This document shows positions 49,446-60,017 of a DNA stretch of 64,000 nt, one piece after another (the stretch's first letter is position 1; every line of letters begins with the position of its first letter). Source of the stretch: Azolla caroliniana (taxonomy: Eukaryota; Polypodiophyta); contig JBHGNT010000015.1 of the NCBI GenBank assembly GCA_043228905.1, forward strand, positions 7,440,001 to 7,504,000, given 5' to 3'. The position numbers and the translations under genes are program-made. Below the pieces are notes generated by a model. The model had not been told where the DNA came from and searched no databases. It worked only from the letters and a program-made list of their open reading frames with translations.

Positions 49446-49468
49446 TCAAACTGACAGCGTCAGCCATT

Positions 49469-49572
49469 GCATACTCTCTCTCACACACGATTGTTCTCAA
49501 TGTTTACTGTTTTTTGTTGTTGTCCGGCTGAGCCGGTATTGTCTGTGTAGCTTCCACATGCTATTCTTTTCA
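49469..49572 (+). repeat. Family A LTR end, interrupted copy
   Basis: The run from ctctctctcacacacgattg to ccggctgagccggtattgtc to gctattcttttcac is the U5 end of a family A LTR (compare 62750-62792 and 52160-52219). It is therefore the far side of the 5' LTR begun at 46326. The primer site and the first half of the interior are deleted: RT sequence follows at once. Confidence 0.75.
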
Positions 49573-50393
49573 CTTATGATCGAAGTGATCCGAAACCCCA
49601 AAGGCATATTGATTAGCCAACGTCACTATGTGCTGAATATGCTCTTTATGTTTGGCATGATAGATTGTAAATCCATCTTGACTCCTCTTGATAGGAATGT
49701 CATGCTTCACAAAGATTCAAGAAAGGGATCAACCCAATATGGTTTCGACAGATTGTCGAAAGCCTTACCTACCTGACCATCACCCCTCCGGCTCTCAGTT
49801 ATCCGGTCGGACTGGTAAGTCAATTTATGTTGAAACCAAACTCCGAACACCTTCAGTGCTTGTAGAGGATATTGTGGTATGTTAGTGGCACTAAGGATAG
49901 GATGTTATTGTATCGGACTGGGGTAGCCCAAAAGTTAGTCGGCTACACGGATGTTGATTGGGCTGGAAACGTCGGCGATCGCATGTCTACATTAGGGTAT
50001 GCGTTCTCACTTGGAAGCACCGCGATCACTTGGAGCAATAAGAAGTAACCGACAGTTGCATTGTTGAACACCGAGACCGAGTACAGAGGAGTGGTTGTCT
50101 CTACATGCAACGTCGTATGGCTCAAGTGGCTACTGAAAGATCTATAGGTCGAGGTTGCCTATCCGATGATCTATTGTGACAACCTAAACAACATCTAGCT
50201 AGCTAAGAACCCCATCTTCCATGCCTAGACCAAGCACATTGAGGTGTACTACCACTTTGTCTATGAGGGAGATCTCTATGGAGAGGTGGAACTTGTGTAT
50301 GTTCCAACGGATCAACAGAATGCCAACATCTTCACCAAACCTCTTGGCCTAGACAAGTTGTGGCAATTTTTCGAGTGAGCTTGGTTTGCAACA
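49573..50393 (+). pseudogene. Copia RT end and RNase H, family A
   Basis: Begins in the RT tail (IEVIRNPKGILISQRHYVLN, then STPLDRN-like LTPLDRN). The RNase H region continues from about 49900 to 50370: GYTDVDWAGN, ALLNTETEYR, IYCDNLNNI, KHIEVYYHFVYEGDLYGEVE and NANIFTKPLGLDKLWQF. Several stops and frame changes. It corresponds to 24601-24840 in the other family A copy. Confidence 0.8.
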
Positions 50394-50799
50394 CCTCGAC
50401 ATGCCGAACTTGAGGGGCAGAAGCACGAGAGATGAAATCTGAGGATCCGAATCGGGTGAAGAATTTGATTTCGGAATGGTCGAACAAGTAGAGGACAGAT
50501 GTGGGGGGAGCAATTAGAAGGATGAGCTGGAACCACAACCGATTGAACTAGGGGGAGACCGAGCCAAAAGAGGCAAGACTGGTGGCAAAGCCAAGAAGGG
50601 CAGAGCCAACCGAAACGAAAAGGCCAAGACCAGGACATGGTCAGATGTGGTCAAAGGCTTGCAAGAAGATGATTATGAGAGAACCGAATCGATTGAAGGA
50701 AGTGGTTCGGAAGAAGCGAGTCCCATGAAGGCCAGACGAACAAGACGACTACCAAAGACGATGCCAAGGCAGGAGAGCCGACAGATCGAGGGGCACTGA
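50394..50799 (+). pseudogene. Extra post-pol ORF, family A copia, second copy
   Basis: Charged coding region between RNase H and the polypurine tract. After early stops, an open stretch from 50518 to 50799 contains GDRAKRGKTGGKAKKGRANR, KAKTRTWSDVVKGLQEDDYE and KARRTRRLPKTMPRQ. It aligns in order with the 124-codon ORF at 24845-25219. It is broken upstream of 50518, so it is a remnant. No known domain recognised. Confidence 0.55.
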
Positions 50800-50979
50800 A
50801 GTCACAAAGGCAAGAAGAACACTGACGAAGGCCTTAACAGTAGACAAGCTGATTGAACAGGTTGAGGAGCGCAGGATCGGACGGGTCGTGGAGCGCGGGC
50901 AAGAAGGCGTGATGCCAGGAGAGGCTGGAGCGAGGAACCGGCAGAGCAGGAGGAACCTCAAGTTGAGCTTGAGGGGGAA

Positions 50980-51423
50980 TCTTGAGAGACAAGCTCAACA
51001 TGAGCCGGATAAGCTAAAGTGAAGTCGACTGAAGAAGCTAACAACTGGGTAAGCTAAGGGCGAGTGGCCTGAAGAAGCCGACAGCCGAGTCGGCTGAGGA
51101 AGTCGGCTGAATAAGCGGATAACTGGGCAAAACCTAGGGTAAGGATGATAGGTTATTAGAGCCTATAATCCTAATCTTAGTATTAGGAATACTTTGGTAG
51201 TTATAGCGTTAGGGGCCTACATTCCTATGCTAGTAAATAGGAATATTGTGGGTTGAGTTAGTGACAGGCTCAATTATTAGCATTCAAGTACTAACGGTAC
51301 TTGTGTCAGCCCATTGTCAGGGCTTGTATAAAAGTGCTCACTGAGCACAGTCATATGTATAGAGCACCATTATTTTGAATTCTCTTTTTTTTCTCTCTAT
51401 GTCTCCCTCTCTTTCCACATCTC
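50980..51423 (+). repeat. Family A 3' LTR, main part
   Basis: Preceded by agttgagcttgagggggaa; the first bases are tcttgag where other copies have tgttgag. It contains agcattcaagtactaacg, cttgtataaaagtgctcac and a T/CT-rich U5. It is cut at about 51423 by an unrelated repeat; its terminal part seems to reappear at 52160-52219. Confidence 0.8.
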
Positions 51424-51424
51424 T

Positions 51425-51615
51425 TTGATCGAGCCCAATCCTTGCACAAATTTCTCTCACAACCACGATGTGCACTCTCGATTGCAACATTCATTGGTAA
51501 AGTTCTTGAACATTGAGAGTCTCTACTCACCTTCACACGTATCACGTGAAATGTAATATTTTTGGTCTCATAGGTCATATTTGACCTCCGAAGATGATAA
51601 TATAATCTATCTATC
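51425..51615 (+). repeat. Dispersed repeat, partner of 39276-39470
   Basis: Begins gatcgagcccaatccttgca and ends in ctatctatctatc. It matches the reverse complement of the 39.3-kb copy across about 190 bp, so it is a family with at least two members here. It lies within the family A 3' LTR. Confidence 0.75.
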
Positions 51616-51670
51616 TATCTCTCTAATACTGTGTATTCTCCATTCTCTGTGTTTATCTAACTATTCCTAC

Positions 51671-52157
51671 TATCACGGACATGACAACAGTCATGGCAAG
51701 ACTCAAACTCTTGACCGCTTGTATAGTAGTCAAGTGTTACGTTCTAACCAACACATCCAAATACACAGTCACACTATAAAAATCTTGGTATATTATTAGT
51801 AGATTATCTATTCCAAGTTCTAGGAGTTTTTAGAAAGTTCTAGAACTAGAAGGTTGTAGGGTTATAGAATATTCTCAAGAATATTCTAATGCATGTACTT
51901 CATCTCACAGTATAAATACTTGTAACCTCCTTGGTCCCTTTCAAGGGATTCAACATCAGTCATTAACATATCAATCTAGTATTCTTGTTCCATTCCATCT
52001 TTGTCTCATTCTTCATCTATGTTTTCATGCTCTCCATAGCTTCCTAAGTTCATGGTCTCATCACTTACAACTTCTAGAGTTCCTAGCCTCATCACTTCTA
52101 GTTCCACGTTCGTCACACATGCTCCATTGTAGTTTTGTGGTTGGTGTGTCCGTGATA
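51671..52157 (+). repeat. Possible solo LTR with inverted ends
   Basis: Ends are tatcacggac and gtccgtgata, an inverted pair 487 bp apart. It carries a TATA-like cagtataaatac at 51920 and many ttctag motifs. Flanks cctac and gttac match at three of five bases. This fits a gypsy-type solo LTR but is not proven. Confidence 0.4.
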
Positions 52158-52159
52158 GT

Positions 52160-52219
52160 TACAATTCGGTTGAGCCAACTGCGTTTGTGTACAAACTTCT
52201 ACATCTTATTCTTTTCAAC
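52160..52219 (+). repeat. Family A LTR terminal fragment
   Basis: ttcggttgagccaactgcgt to ttattcttttcaaca resembles the U5 end of family A LTRs. It would complete the 3' LTR begun at 50980, with about 740 bp of other repeats between. 52220-52550 shows nothing recognisable. Confidence 0.5.
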
Positions 52220-52550
52220 AATATAAGTCATTTGAGCATGTCTATAGATCAATGAGTGGTCTTTAGATTTAATATTGTGTCAAAGAGGATTCAAGGTTAT
52301 GTTCCACAATTACAAATGTGTCATGGGTATATGTTTAGACTGTGGTCTGTGGACCTACCAAATTTAGGTGGTGTCCAAATGTGATTAGTAGTGAATTTCA
52401 ATCCCCGTTAAATTGTTTGAAAATGTCAACACAACATACGAAGGGAAGGTGTGGAAAAGAAAGGATTTAGTTAGAAAGTTACTTAAACCAATGGATTTTT
52501 AGTATCTCTAAAAAGGTTTATTAAGCACAACTTTATTTACTTATGGTAAG

Positions 52551-52862
52551 CTTATTAGGAAATAGGTCCCTCCGGATGGGAAGAGCACGAGCCGGATTGG
52601 AGTTCGGAGATCCAACCTTGGATAACGAGTCCGAATCGGATCAAATGGATTTGAAGAAGAAGAGAGACCGGATCCGGAGAGGTATAAAAAAATGACCATA
52701 TTTGTAAATAGGTTTTTTCGTGCCTATTTAGGCTAGATTTATAAATAGCCCATAGTATGTATTAGTATAAATACATCTAGGGAAATCATAATGATGATGG
52801 ATTCATGTATAGTTGTTGTTGGTACCTCAGTCTCAGTCTTACGATCTTCCAGAAGACTGATA
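52551..52862 (+). repeat. Family B-like LTR fragment
   Basis: Starts tattaggaaataggtccctc and shares ttgtaaatag, aaatagcccata and agtataaatacatctaggga with the LTR at 46552-47205. It is probably the 5' LTR of the plus-strand element whose integrase appears at 53754. Confidence 0.65.
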
Positions 52863-52884
52863 CTTTAACGACGTTTTTTTTTCC

Positions 52885-53140
52885 GAACATGACGCCCATC
52901 TTCTTTTACAGGACATCCGCTTCTTGTAGAGACTCATGTCTATAAAACAACTTATATATGCAGTCGCCTTTAGATGCAACACTTCCCAGGTCGTTGCATC
53001 AATCTTTCCTGACCTTTTATCTCCAAACTACACTAGCAACCAGTCGTCTTTTGCACACAAGCATGTCCCGCATCGTCGACTTCCACACCAAATAGTTGGA
53101 GCCGTTAAGTTTGAACATGCCGCGGAATGAGTGTTCCATA
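52885..53140 (-). pseudogene. Copia gag N-terminus, family C, truncated
   Basis: Minus-strand remnant of gag: GMFKLNGSNYLVWKSTMRDM, clearly the same as GGMFKLTGSNYSVWKSKMRD at the start of the complete element's gag (62144). It then decays through stops within about 250 bp. The primer site variant TTGTATCATAGC lies at 53152-53141. Everything after the first third of gag is gone. Confidence 0.8.
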
Positions 53141-53155
53141 GCTATGATACAAGTT

Positions 53156-53753
53156 TGTTAGGATCATGACCGGCCACAACCGATTTCACGTATACTTCTT
53201 TGGGTGCAAAGAACGAGATAAAATGAAAACACATACACATACAGAAAGTGAGAAGGCAGAAAAGACAAGTACAGAGACACCTGATGTTTTACGTGGAAAA
53301 CTTGAAAGGAGAAAACCATGGGGGTCCACGAACCCAGAGAAATAGAATCACTATAATGAGGGAGGAATACAAGGAGACTCGGAGTCAACAACCTCGAGCT
53401 CGTCTTCGTCAAATGATGGCTGCAGAGTTACTCACACTCTTACACACACACTCTCTCTCCTACAAGTTACAGAGGCAACAACCTTGAGCTCTCACTATAA
53501 TATATATCACACATATCTAACTACTTGCGCTAAGTGTATATGTACTCATATACAGAACATACTATTTACAAATATAATCTCAATGGGCACATCTAGACTA
53601 TTCACAAATATAGTCTCCCGAATCGGTTATACAATCGATTCTCAATTTCAATTCTCAAACGAGTCCTATCGGCCTAGGCCAAATTACCCATTGGTTCTAT
53701 CCAATTTGGCTCGTACTCTTCTTTCCATCCGGAGGGACGAGTTTTTCCCAACA
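53156..53753 (-). repeat. 5' LTR, truncated family C copia
   Basis: 598 bp, close to the 597-bp LTR at 57534. It shares cacctgatgttttacgtgga-type text and ends ccggagggacgagtttttcc then caaca on the plus strand. It sits directly against a plus-strand integrase fragment, showing insertion into that gene. Confidence 0.82.
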
Positions 53754-54095
53754 AGCCACATGTTGACTCGCAATATTTTGTGACCTTCATCAATGACTAT
53801 AGATGGAAGTTGTGGGCTTCTTTACTGAGTTCAGAGCATGCTTGCACATGCAAAACTATCCAAGACATTTTGGTCTAAGGCTCTGATGACGGTGGTCTAC
53901 GTGATAAATAGATCACCGTTGGTACCCTTGGATGGAGATATTCCACACAAGGTGTGGACCGGCAAAGACGTGTCATACCGGCATCTGAGGGTGTTTGGTT
54001 GTTTTGCCTATGTGCATGTTGCAAAGGACCATAGAGGAAAACTAGACCTGAAGACTCAACCATGCATATTCTTGGGATATGGTGTCGTGGTGTGT
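53754..54095 (+). pseudogene. Copia integrase fragment
   Basis: Plus-strand text QYFVTFINDYRWKLW at the start of the core, then a jump (internal deletion removing the DNGGEY region) to MLAHAKLSKTFWSKALMTVV, VINRSPLVPLDGDIPHKVWT and CIFLGYG. The family is close to B and C. It is the outer element into which the family C copy at 52885-53753 inserted. No RT follows. Confidence 0.82.
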
Positions 54096-54189
54096 CGTGT
54101 CCAGTGTTAGAAAAAGCGAGGTTCCACGCTCATCTCATAAAGTCCAATATAAATGGAAAATAGTAACAATAAAAAACAATTGATAGTTA

Positions 54190-54265
54190 CAGCTTAGTTG
54201 TTAGGCCTACTAAGTATATATAGAGAGGCCTAGAGTTCGAGTCTCTCTTTGTGCAAATCAAGGAA
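54190..54265 (+). repeat. Possible tRNA-derived SINE head
   Basis: cagcttagttgttaggccta and, about 35 bp on, gagttcgagtctc resemble pol III A and B boxes. Tail and target duplications not seen. Confidence 0.35.
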
Positions 54266-54840
54266 TATTTTGTTCCCCTTGATTTTTGCGACAAAGGAAA
54301 TAATAAAAGAATATAATGTTAAAATAGGCACCTCTTTCCTCTATAAGAGAGGACGGATAGGGCTAATTTTGGGGACGCCCATGTTGTCTTCTAGGGGTGT
54401 ACCACTAGGGTCTCATCTTCTCTTCTTCTTTTCCTTATCCCTTTCTCCTTCTTCTTTTCCTTCTAGGGTTAGGGTTTGAGAGCTTCTTCATTACTCCTCA
54501 ACATACTAGAGGACTTAGGATTTTAGGGTTTGTGGGTTTTGCTTCTAGTATTCTACTTCTTACTCGAGATATTTCAGGGTTTGGGTGTCTTAAACAACGA
54601 CTTATTTGGCATCTTAGTGGTGGTAAACTCGGTGGCCGGTAGTGGAACGGAGGTTGTAGTGGCATGAGAGCTACTTTGAATTGAGGCAACATAGCCATAA
54701 GAAATAGTCGAGGTCGGAGCCCATTAGACTCGCCTTTGCAATGAGGTGTACTTGTAACCATACTAATAAAATGAGTTATAATTTATACTTTGACCCATAC
54801 TATATAAGTGGTTCTACGCCCAGTTAAACAATATTAACTT
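54266..54840. other. Unassigned spacer
   Basis: CT-rich at 54415-54465 with a telo-box-like gggttagggttt at 54465-54476. The phrase aagtggttctacgc at about 54809 recurs at 54875, a small duplication. No gene supported. Confidence 0.4.
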
Positions 54841-55420
54841 CAATCACATTTTTATGATAAAGAAAAATGAAATAAGTGGTTCTACGCTTTTGTATGCCAA
54901 ACAATATTCATCTTCTACAAAATGGGAACCTGAAGGTGGTTGCGAGTTCCTACTTTGTATGCCGAGTACAATAGTCCATGGAGCTAAACAAATGCCAATT
55001 GAGAAGAATGGACAGTTGCATAGTGACTTGGTAACAAAAACACTTATGGCTCCAAGCCTTAACAGAAAAAAGAAAGCATATTGAGGCCGCAAAGAAATAT
55101 GCCGCACAACAAGACATGTCATGGTGGGATGTATTTTTTAGTGATCAGAAAGGAATTATTGACAATTGTGTATGTGGTGATAATTGGATGACTTCACGCT
55201 TACAAGAGCTGGACGTTTATGGAAGTCAGCAATAGATATAATAAAAGAAAAATTACCAGGTCTACAAGGTGGCTCGAGTCGAAGGAAAACGAGATCTGCT
55301 GCATATAATCTAAAGTCACACCATTTGGTTTATGATGAAGATAATTCATTGATTGGTACATTCGAGGATGACGAGGAAGAATCCTTATTGTATATTAGTT
55401 ATAGTAGTGATTCTCCGTAA
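54841..55420 (+). pseudogene. Unrecognised coding-like remnant
   Basis: Two overlapping frames look coding. 54854-55084 includes PEGGCEFLLCMPSTIVHGAK and a charged KNGQLHSDLVTKTL part. A frame overlapping its end reads EAAKKYAAQQDMSWWDVFFS. The third part, 55184-55420, reads GRLWKSAIDIIKEKLPGL, KTRSAAYNLKSHHLVYDEDN and an acidic tail EDDEEESLLYISYSSDSP before the stop. Amino-acid use is gene-like rather than repeat-like. I do not recognise a family. Frameshifts suggest a processed or broken gene; introns are an alternative. Confidence 0.4.
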
Positions 55421-56080
55421 AGGAGTGATCATGAATGTATTTTTGGCTATTAAGTGTAACTTCCACTTGTAACAAATCGAGTAATATAAAAGCATGTGTT
55501 TTGAATTCATTTGTTTCCTATGAATATCATTTCTTAGAAAAAACATTGGTTGTAAAGTTTGTGAAATAAATTGAACCCTAAATGTTTTGAAATTCTTCTT
55601 TATTTATTTATTTTAAAATCATGAAAATGGTGGACTTTCAACCTTTGTCATAGTATATTTGAGAATGTATGATACTGGTATCAATGTGTTTTGGAATATC
55701 ACTGAAAAGTACTAAAATCAAATGGAATATTCCTTATCCTTCCATTTATGCGTGATCCATCCACTTGTGGACGCAAACGTGTTTATGGATATGCCGAGGA
55801 GCTGTTGTATTAGTTTTGAACAGATGCAAGACAATATATGTATATTGTTTCCTTTAATTTTAATACCAATGCAAGATATTTTTTTATGAAAAAAAAGAAA
55901 ACGAAAAAAAGGACTTTTGAACCTTACATAGTCCTTCTCTTCGTAGTTTTCCTTTATTCACTGTCACTTAAATTGGTTGACCACTTTGAGAATATCCTAT
56001 CTACAGTTTTCCAAACTTCATTATGTGGTTTATCACTCCAAATAAATAGATCAACCATTGTGTCATGATATAACATGGTA
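55421..56080. other. AT-rich region without recognised features
   Basis: Contains an A-rich run at 55885-55912 and short frames with no domain. It may include the 3' flank of the remnant at 54841-55420. Confidence 0.4.
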
Positions 56081-56084
56081 TGGT

Positions 56085-56160
56085 TTCAAAAAGATTTAAA
56101 CCCATGACCTTGTGTCACATGAGTCGAAGCCTTACCATTAAGCTATACAGTGTAATACAA
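56085..56160 (-). repeat. tRNA-related SINE remnant
   Basis: On the minus strand: tatagcttaatggtaaggct, then about 30 bp on, catgggtttaaatctttt. These fit A and B boxes of a tRNA-derived promoter with correct spacing. The 3' end is undefined. Confidence 0.45.
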
Positions 56161-56398
56161 AAAATATTTTTTCCATTTATTTGTCACTTAGGAAATCCAT
56201 GTATATTCTAGATTTCTTTGGAACATTCTAGAAATGACGAGTATTCCTAAGCCACATTTCTAGAGTATTCCTAAGACACTATAAAAAGAGGCACATGGCA
56301 TTATTGAGAACCAAATCGGTTCAACGCCAGTCTTAAGCCTCCTAGCTATTCTTGTATATTCTCTTCATATAATATATATCTTTTGTTATCATCGTTCA

Positions 56399-56518
56399 CT
56401 CTCTCTCTCTCTCTCCAATTGTCTCATGGGCCAATTTTGGCCTTAGAAGACGTTAATATATCTTTCTTTCTTTTCTTTCTCTCTCTCACACTCTCTCTCT
56501 CTCTCTCTCTCTCTCGTC
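56399..56518. repeat. CT-rich microsatellites
   Basis: Two CT runs, about 56399-56416 and 56478-56516, just upstream of the gypsy gag, in what is probably its leader or LTR end. The preceding text 56205-56300 has ttctagaa motifs and a TATA-like actataaaaag at 56279, also LTR-like. Confidence 0.75.
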
Positions 56519-56655
56519 CCGAGAGTTCTTCACCCCTCTTAGTACTAATCCTCATCTTTTAGTACTAATTCCCTCTCTGTCTTAGTATTATTCCTGATAG
56601 TTTGAACCGATTTCGTCCTTCTATCTTCTTACTTATCCCTACTTTCTCTAATACT

Positions 56656-57133
56656 ATGCCAACTGTTAGCGCTCAAGAATATCAATCCGTTTTCTCATAG
56701 TTGCAATGCTTGAAAGAGAAGTTTCTTGCATTGGAACAAGAAAATCAACGACCGTTGGGGGATCTTCAACAAATTTCCTTAGAAAAGCAGCAAACGCAAC
56801 AATAACATGGGGAACTAGCGTTACACATGCAACAACTTGAAGCGACCATTGTAGCGTTGCAACAACAAGGACCAAGTACGCAAGGGATTCATAAAGAACC
56901 CAAGATCGGCCTTCCTATGAAATTCGATGGAACGCGATCACAGTTCAGACGATTCTTTAATCAGGTACGATTAGTCATTCAAATGCATCATTCCCGATAT
57001 CCCACTGATGCATCACGAGTTGGTCTAGTGGGCACGTTCTAAGTGGCTCAGCTTTGGCATGGTTTGATTCGTTGTTAGAAAAGGAATCTCCATTACTAAA
57101 TAATTTTGAGGAATTTATAAGTGAGTTTAAAGA
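56656..57133 (+). pseudogene. Gypsy-type gag fragment
   Basis: From the ATG at 56656 a frame with stops gives a Gln-rich coiled-coil-like region (LEQENQRPLGDLQ; MQQLEATIVALQQQG). Then comes the gag core KIGLPMKFDGTRSQFRRFFN and VRLVIQMHHSRYP, typical of retrotransposon gag proteins of the FDGTR type. The end (WHGLIRC, NNFEEFISEF-like) is cut at 57133 by a family A LTR. Confidence 0.7.
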
Positions 57134-57459
57134 TGTTGAGATACAAGCTCAACATTGGCCGGATCAGTTGTGCAAGCCGAGAACCGGATTGGTTGGGATC
57201 GATCGGTTAGCCCAGACCGGTGCGTAAATCGGGTGCGCAAACCGGTGCGCAACGAGAAGTCGTAGCGGTACGTAAACCGCAAGGCTGTTGGAAAGATATT
57301 CCGAGTAGGAATATATTTTGGCAGTTAATGTAGAGCTCACTTGAACATTGAAGTACGTATTAGTACTTCTGTCAGTCCATATGGACTTGTATGAAAGTGC
57401 TCACTGAGCACATCCTATGTTCAGACTAAGTATTATTTTTGAATTGAGTTTGTGTGCAT

Positions 57460-57490
<31 letters not shown>

Positions 57491-57533
57491 CGCGTACCGT
57501 GTATATTCAAGCTCTCCATTAAACCTGCGTTTC
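57134..57533 (+). repeat. Family A copia 5' LTR, first 400 bp
   Basis: Starts tgttgagatacaagctcaac directly in the gypsy gag; the 5 bp before it are aaaga. Contains acattgaagtacgtattagt and gaaagtgctcactgagcaca. It is interrupted after GTTTC (57529-57533) by the complete family C element and resumes at 62750. Confidence 0.88.
57529..57533 (+). repeat. Left target-site duplication of family C copia
   Basis: GTTTC, repeated at 62745-62749 directly after the element. Confidence 0.85.
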
Positions 57534-58130
57534 TGACAATAATATGCAGAATAATGCTCGGCAACAACCAAGACTTCAATCACTTCGTTAGAATCACAAC
57601 CATAGAAGAAATGGGCAATGAAGTTAAATGCACATATACACAGACAATATGAGAGAGAGTACACAATATGTTAACGTGGAAAACCCTGAGAGGGAGAAAC
57701 CACGGGAGCCCACAAACTCCAAACTATCACTATGTCAAGGAATACAACAAGGAGCACAGAGACAATGACCTCTTGCTCTCAACCTTCGCCTAACGGCGGT
57801 TACAGCAGAGACACTCTCTGTATCGTTCTCTCTCTGTTACACTCTGTACAGTAGTTACACCAATAACTCTATACAACAAAAATAACGACAACAACTTATC
57901 ACACTGTTTGCCCTAGGTCATATTTATACTAATATGAATTTCGGGTTATTTACAAATATAGCCCTAGTGGGCTCTCTGGAACATATTTACATATATGTCC
58001 CTTCATCCGGTGAGAGGTTCTTACAAATATAGCCCTAGTGGGCTTGCATCATCTGGTTCTTAATGGGTACTCATCATCCGGTTCTCACCGGGCCTTCATC
58101 ATCCCATCTGGAGGGACCGAAATCCTAACA
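57534..58130 (-). repeat. 3' LTR, complete family C copia
   Basis: 597 bp, tgacaataatatgcagaata to gaccgaaatcctaaca on the plus strand. It pairs with 62175-62744. The inner side is aactcccccttcactacggc, the reversed polypurine tract. It has an extra partial duplication of acaaatatagccctagtggg not present in the partner. Confidence 0.93.
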
Positions 58131-58143
58131 AACTCCCCCTTCA

Positions 58144-58476
58144 CTACGGCATGGGATGCCTCGTCAATCTGATCTGCGTGCGACATGCGTCGAGCTTGTC
58201 GGGTGTCAACACATTGGTCAGCATGTCCGACTCGTTCTCCTCCATGTGGATCTTCGTCAGCACGAACTCTTGATCTTCAACTCGCTCTCGGATCCAGTGG
58301 TACCTACGCTGGATGTGCTTCATCTTGGAATGATACGCCGTGTTCTTCGTAAGGTGGATGGTGCTTTGACTGTTGCAATAGAGCCGATATTCATGTTGCC
58401 GGATCCCTAGCTCTCCGATGAAGTCCTTCATCCATAATATTTCCTTGTTGGCTTCCACAACTGCCATGTACTCCAC
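58144..58476 (-). pseudogene. Copia RNase H, complete family C element
   Basis: Minus-strand 110-aa open segment starting MEYMAVVEANKEILWMKDFI, with CNSQSTIHLTKN and KHIQRRYHWIRERVEDQEFV, ending TRHPMP at the stop. This is the C-terminal RNase H part that removes the RNA template. The stretch 58477-58761 links it to RT in broken frames. It is the usual last segment of the pol gene, 13 bp from the LTR. Confidence 0.88.
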
Positions 58477-58761
58477 TTCCGTGGTTGACAGCGCAACTGT
58501 CTTCTACAGCCTCGACTGCCATGAAACAACTCCCCCCACATATGTCATGACATATCCGGATGTTGACCGGATGGTATTCGCATCAGCCGACATGTCCGAA
58601 TCCGTGAATCCGTCGAGTTGGGGTTTACCTGAGCCGAATTGAAGGGACATACTTGAAGTGCCCTTCAAATACCAGAGTATCTATTTTACCGCATTCCAGT
58701 GCTCCTTGTCGGGATTGCTCATAAACCGGCTCACCACTCCGACTGCGTATCCGATATCCGG

Positions 58762-59640
58762 TCAGGTACACACCATTGCGTACATTAAGCTCCCGACGGC
58801 CGAGGCATATGGTATCTTTATCATATCCGCCTTCTTTGCCTTCATCTTCGGGCTTTTCTTACCGGATAACCTGCAGTTTGCTGGGAGTGTCGATCCGACC
58901 GGTTTTGCATCTGACATGTTGAACCGTTGAAGCACCTTTGTCACGTACTTCTCCTGTGACTGCCACAATTGCTTCTTTGACTGGTCCCGGATGATATGCA
59001 TCCCCAGTATCTGTCTTGCCGAACCCAAGTCTTTCATTGAGAAAGTCCGGTTAAGGGCTTTCTTCAGCATCCGAATCTTCGATTGGTCCTATTTGACGAT
59101 CAACATGTCTTCCATGTACATGAGGAGTATCAGGAAGTCTCCACATTCAAACCTCTTCACAAACACATAGTGGTCGGCCTGCGTCTTGTGGTATCCTTGA
59201 TCCGTCATGAAGGAGTCAAACTTCTGGTACCATTGTCGGGGAGCCTGCTTCAAACCGTAGAGGCTCTTCTTCAACCGGAAAACTAGGTGGTCCTTCCCTT
59301 TCTTCACAAATCCCTCCGGTTGCTGCATGTAAATCTCCTCTTCGAGGTCGTCGTGGAGGAACGCCGTCTTCACGTCTAACTGCTCTACCTCGAGGTCCAT
59401 GCTTGCCTCTATGCTCAGCACCGTCCGGATGGAAGTCATCTTTACTACCGGGGCAAATATCTCGTCGAAGTCCACACCCTTCTTCTGCTGGAACCCCTTT
59501 ACCACGATCCTGGCTTTGTATCTCGGGGGGTTACCGGCATCTCCCGGTTTCAGCTTGTACACCCACTTATTCCGGAGTGCCCGCGTTCCTTTCGGCAACT
59601 CCACCAATTCATATGTGTGGTTCTCATGCAGGGAATCCAT
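58762..59640 (-). pseudogene. Copia reverse transcriptase, complete family C element
   Basis: RT in two open parts. 59640-59089 opens MDSLHENHTYELVELPKGTR and carries KWVYKLKPGD, EIFAPVVKMTSIRTVLSI, LDVKTAFLHDDLEEEIYMQQ and LKQAPRQWYQKFDSFM. The catalytic box reads LMYMEDMLIV instead of YVDD, and a stop follows right after. 59070-58762 continues with LNRTFSMKDLGSARQILGMH and YVTKVLQRFNM. The mutated box and the stop make it inactive. It copies element RNA to DNA in intact relatives. Confidence 0.9.
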
Positions 59641-60017
59641 CTCGTCCTACATGGCATTCAACCACTTGTTGCTATGGGTGTCATCCTTCGCTTCTTCGAA
59701 GCTTTCCGGCTCCCCCTCATCTGTTAGCAACACACGTTTGGATCCGGAAATGTCCGGGCGGTCCTTCTCTCTCTGAGAGGATATCTGCGTCTTTGATTTC
59801 CGGCACCTGACTCCTCAGTTTATTCTTCATCCGAATCCGATTTGGGCTCTTGTCTGGTTCCGGTTTCAGCTTCCTCTCCTTCTTCAGCCGGTTCGGTATC
59901 CTCACCGTAACTGGCCGGTTCTTCGAGTGTCAACCGGCTCCTAGCCGGGTAGGTCCAAATCTCATTGAACCGATCCTTACCAGTCGACTCAGAGTTCATT
60001 ATCTTCTTCTTCGACTC

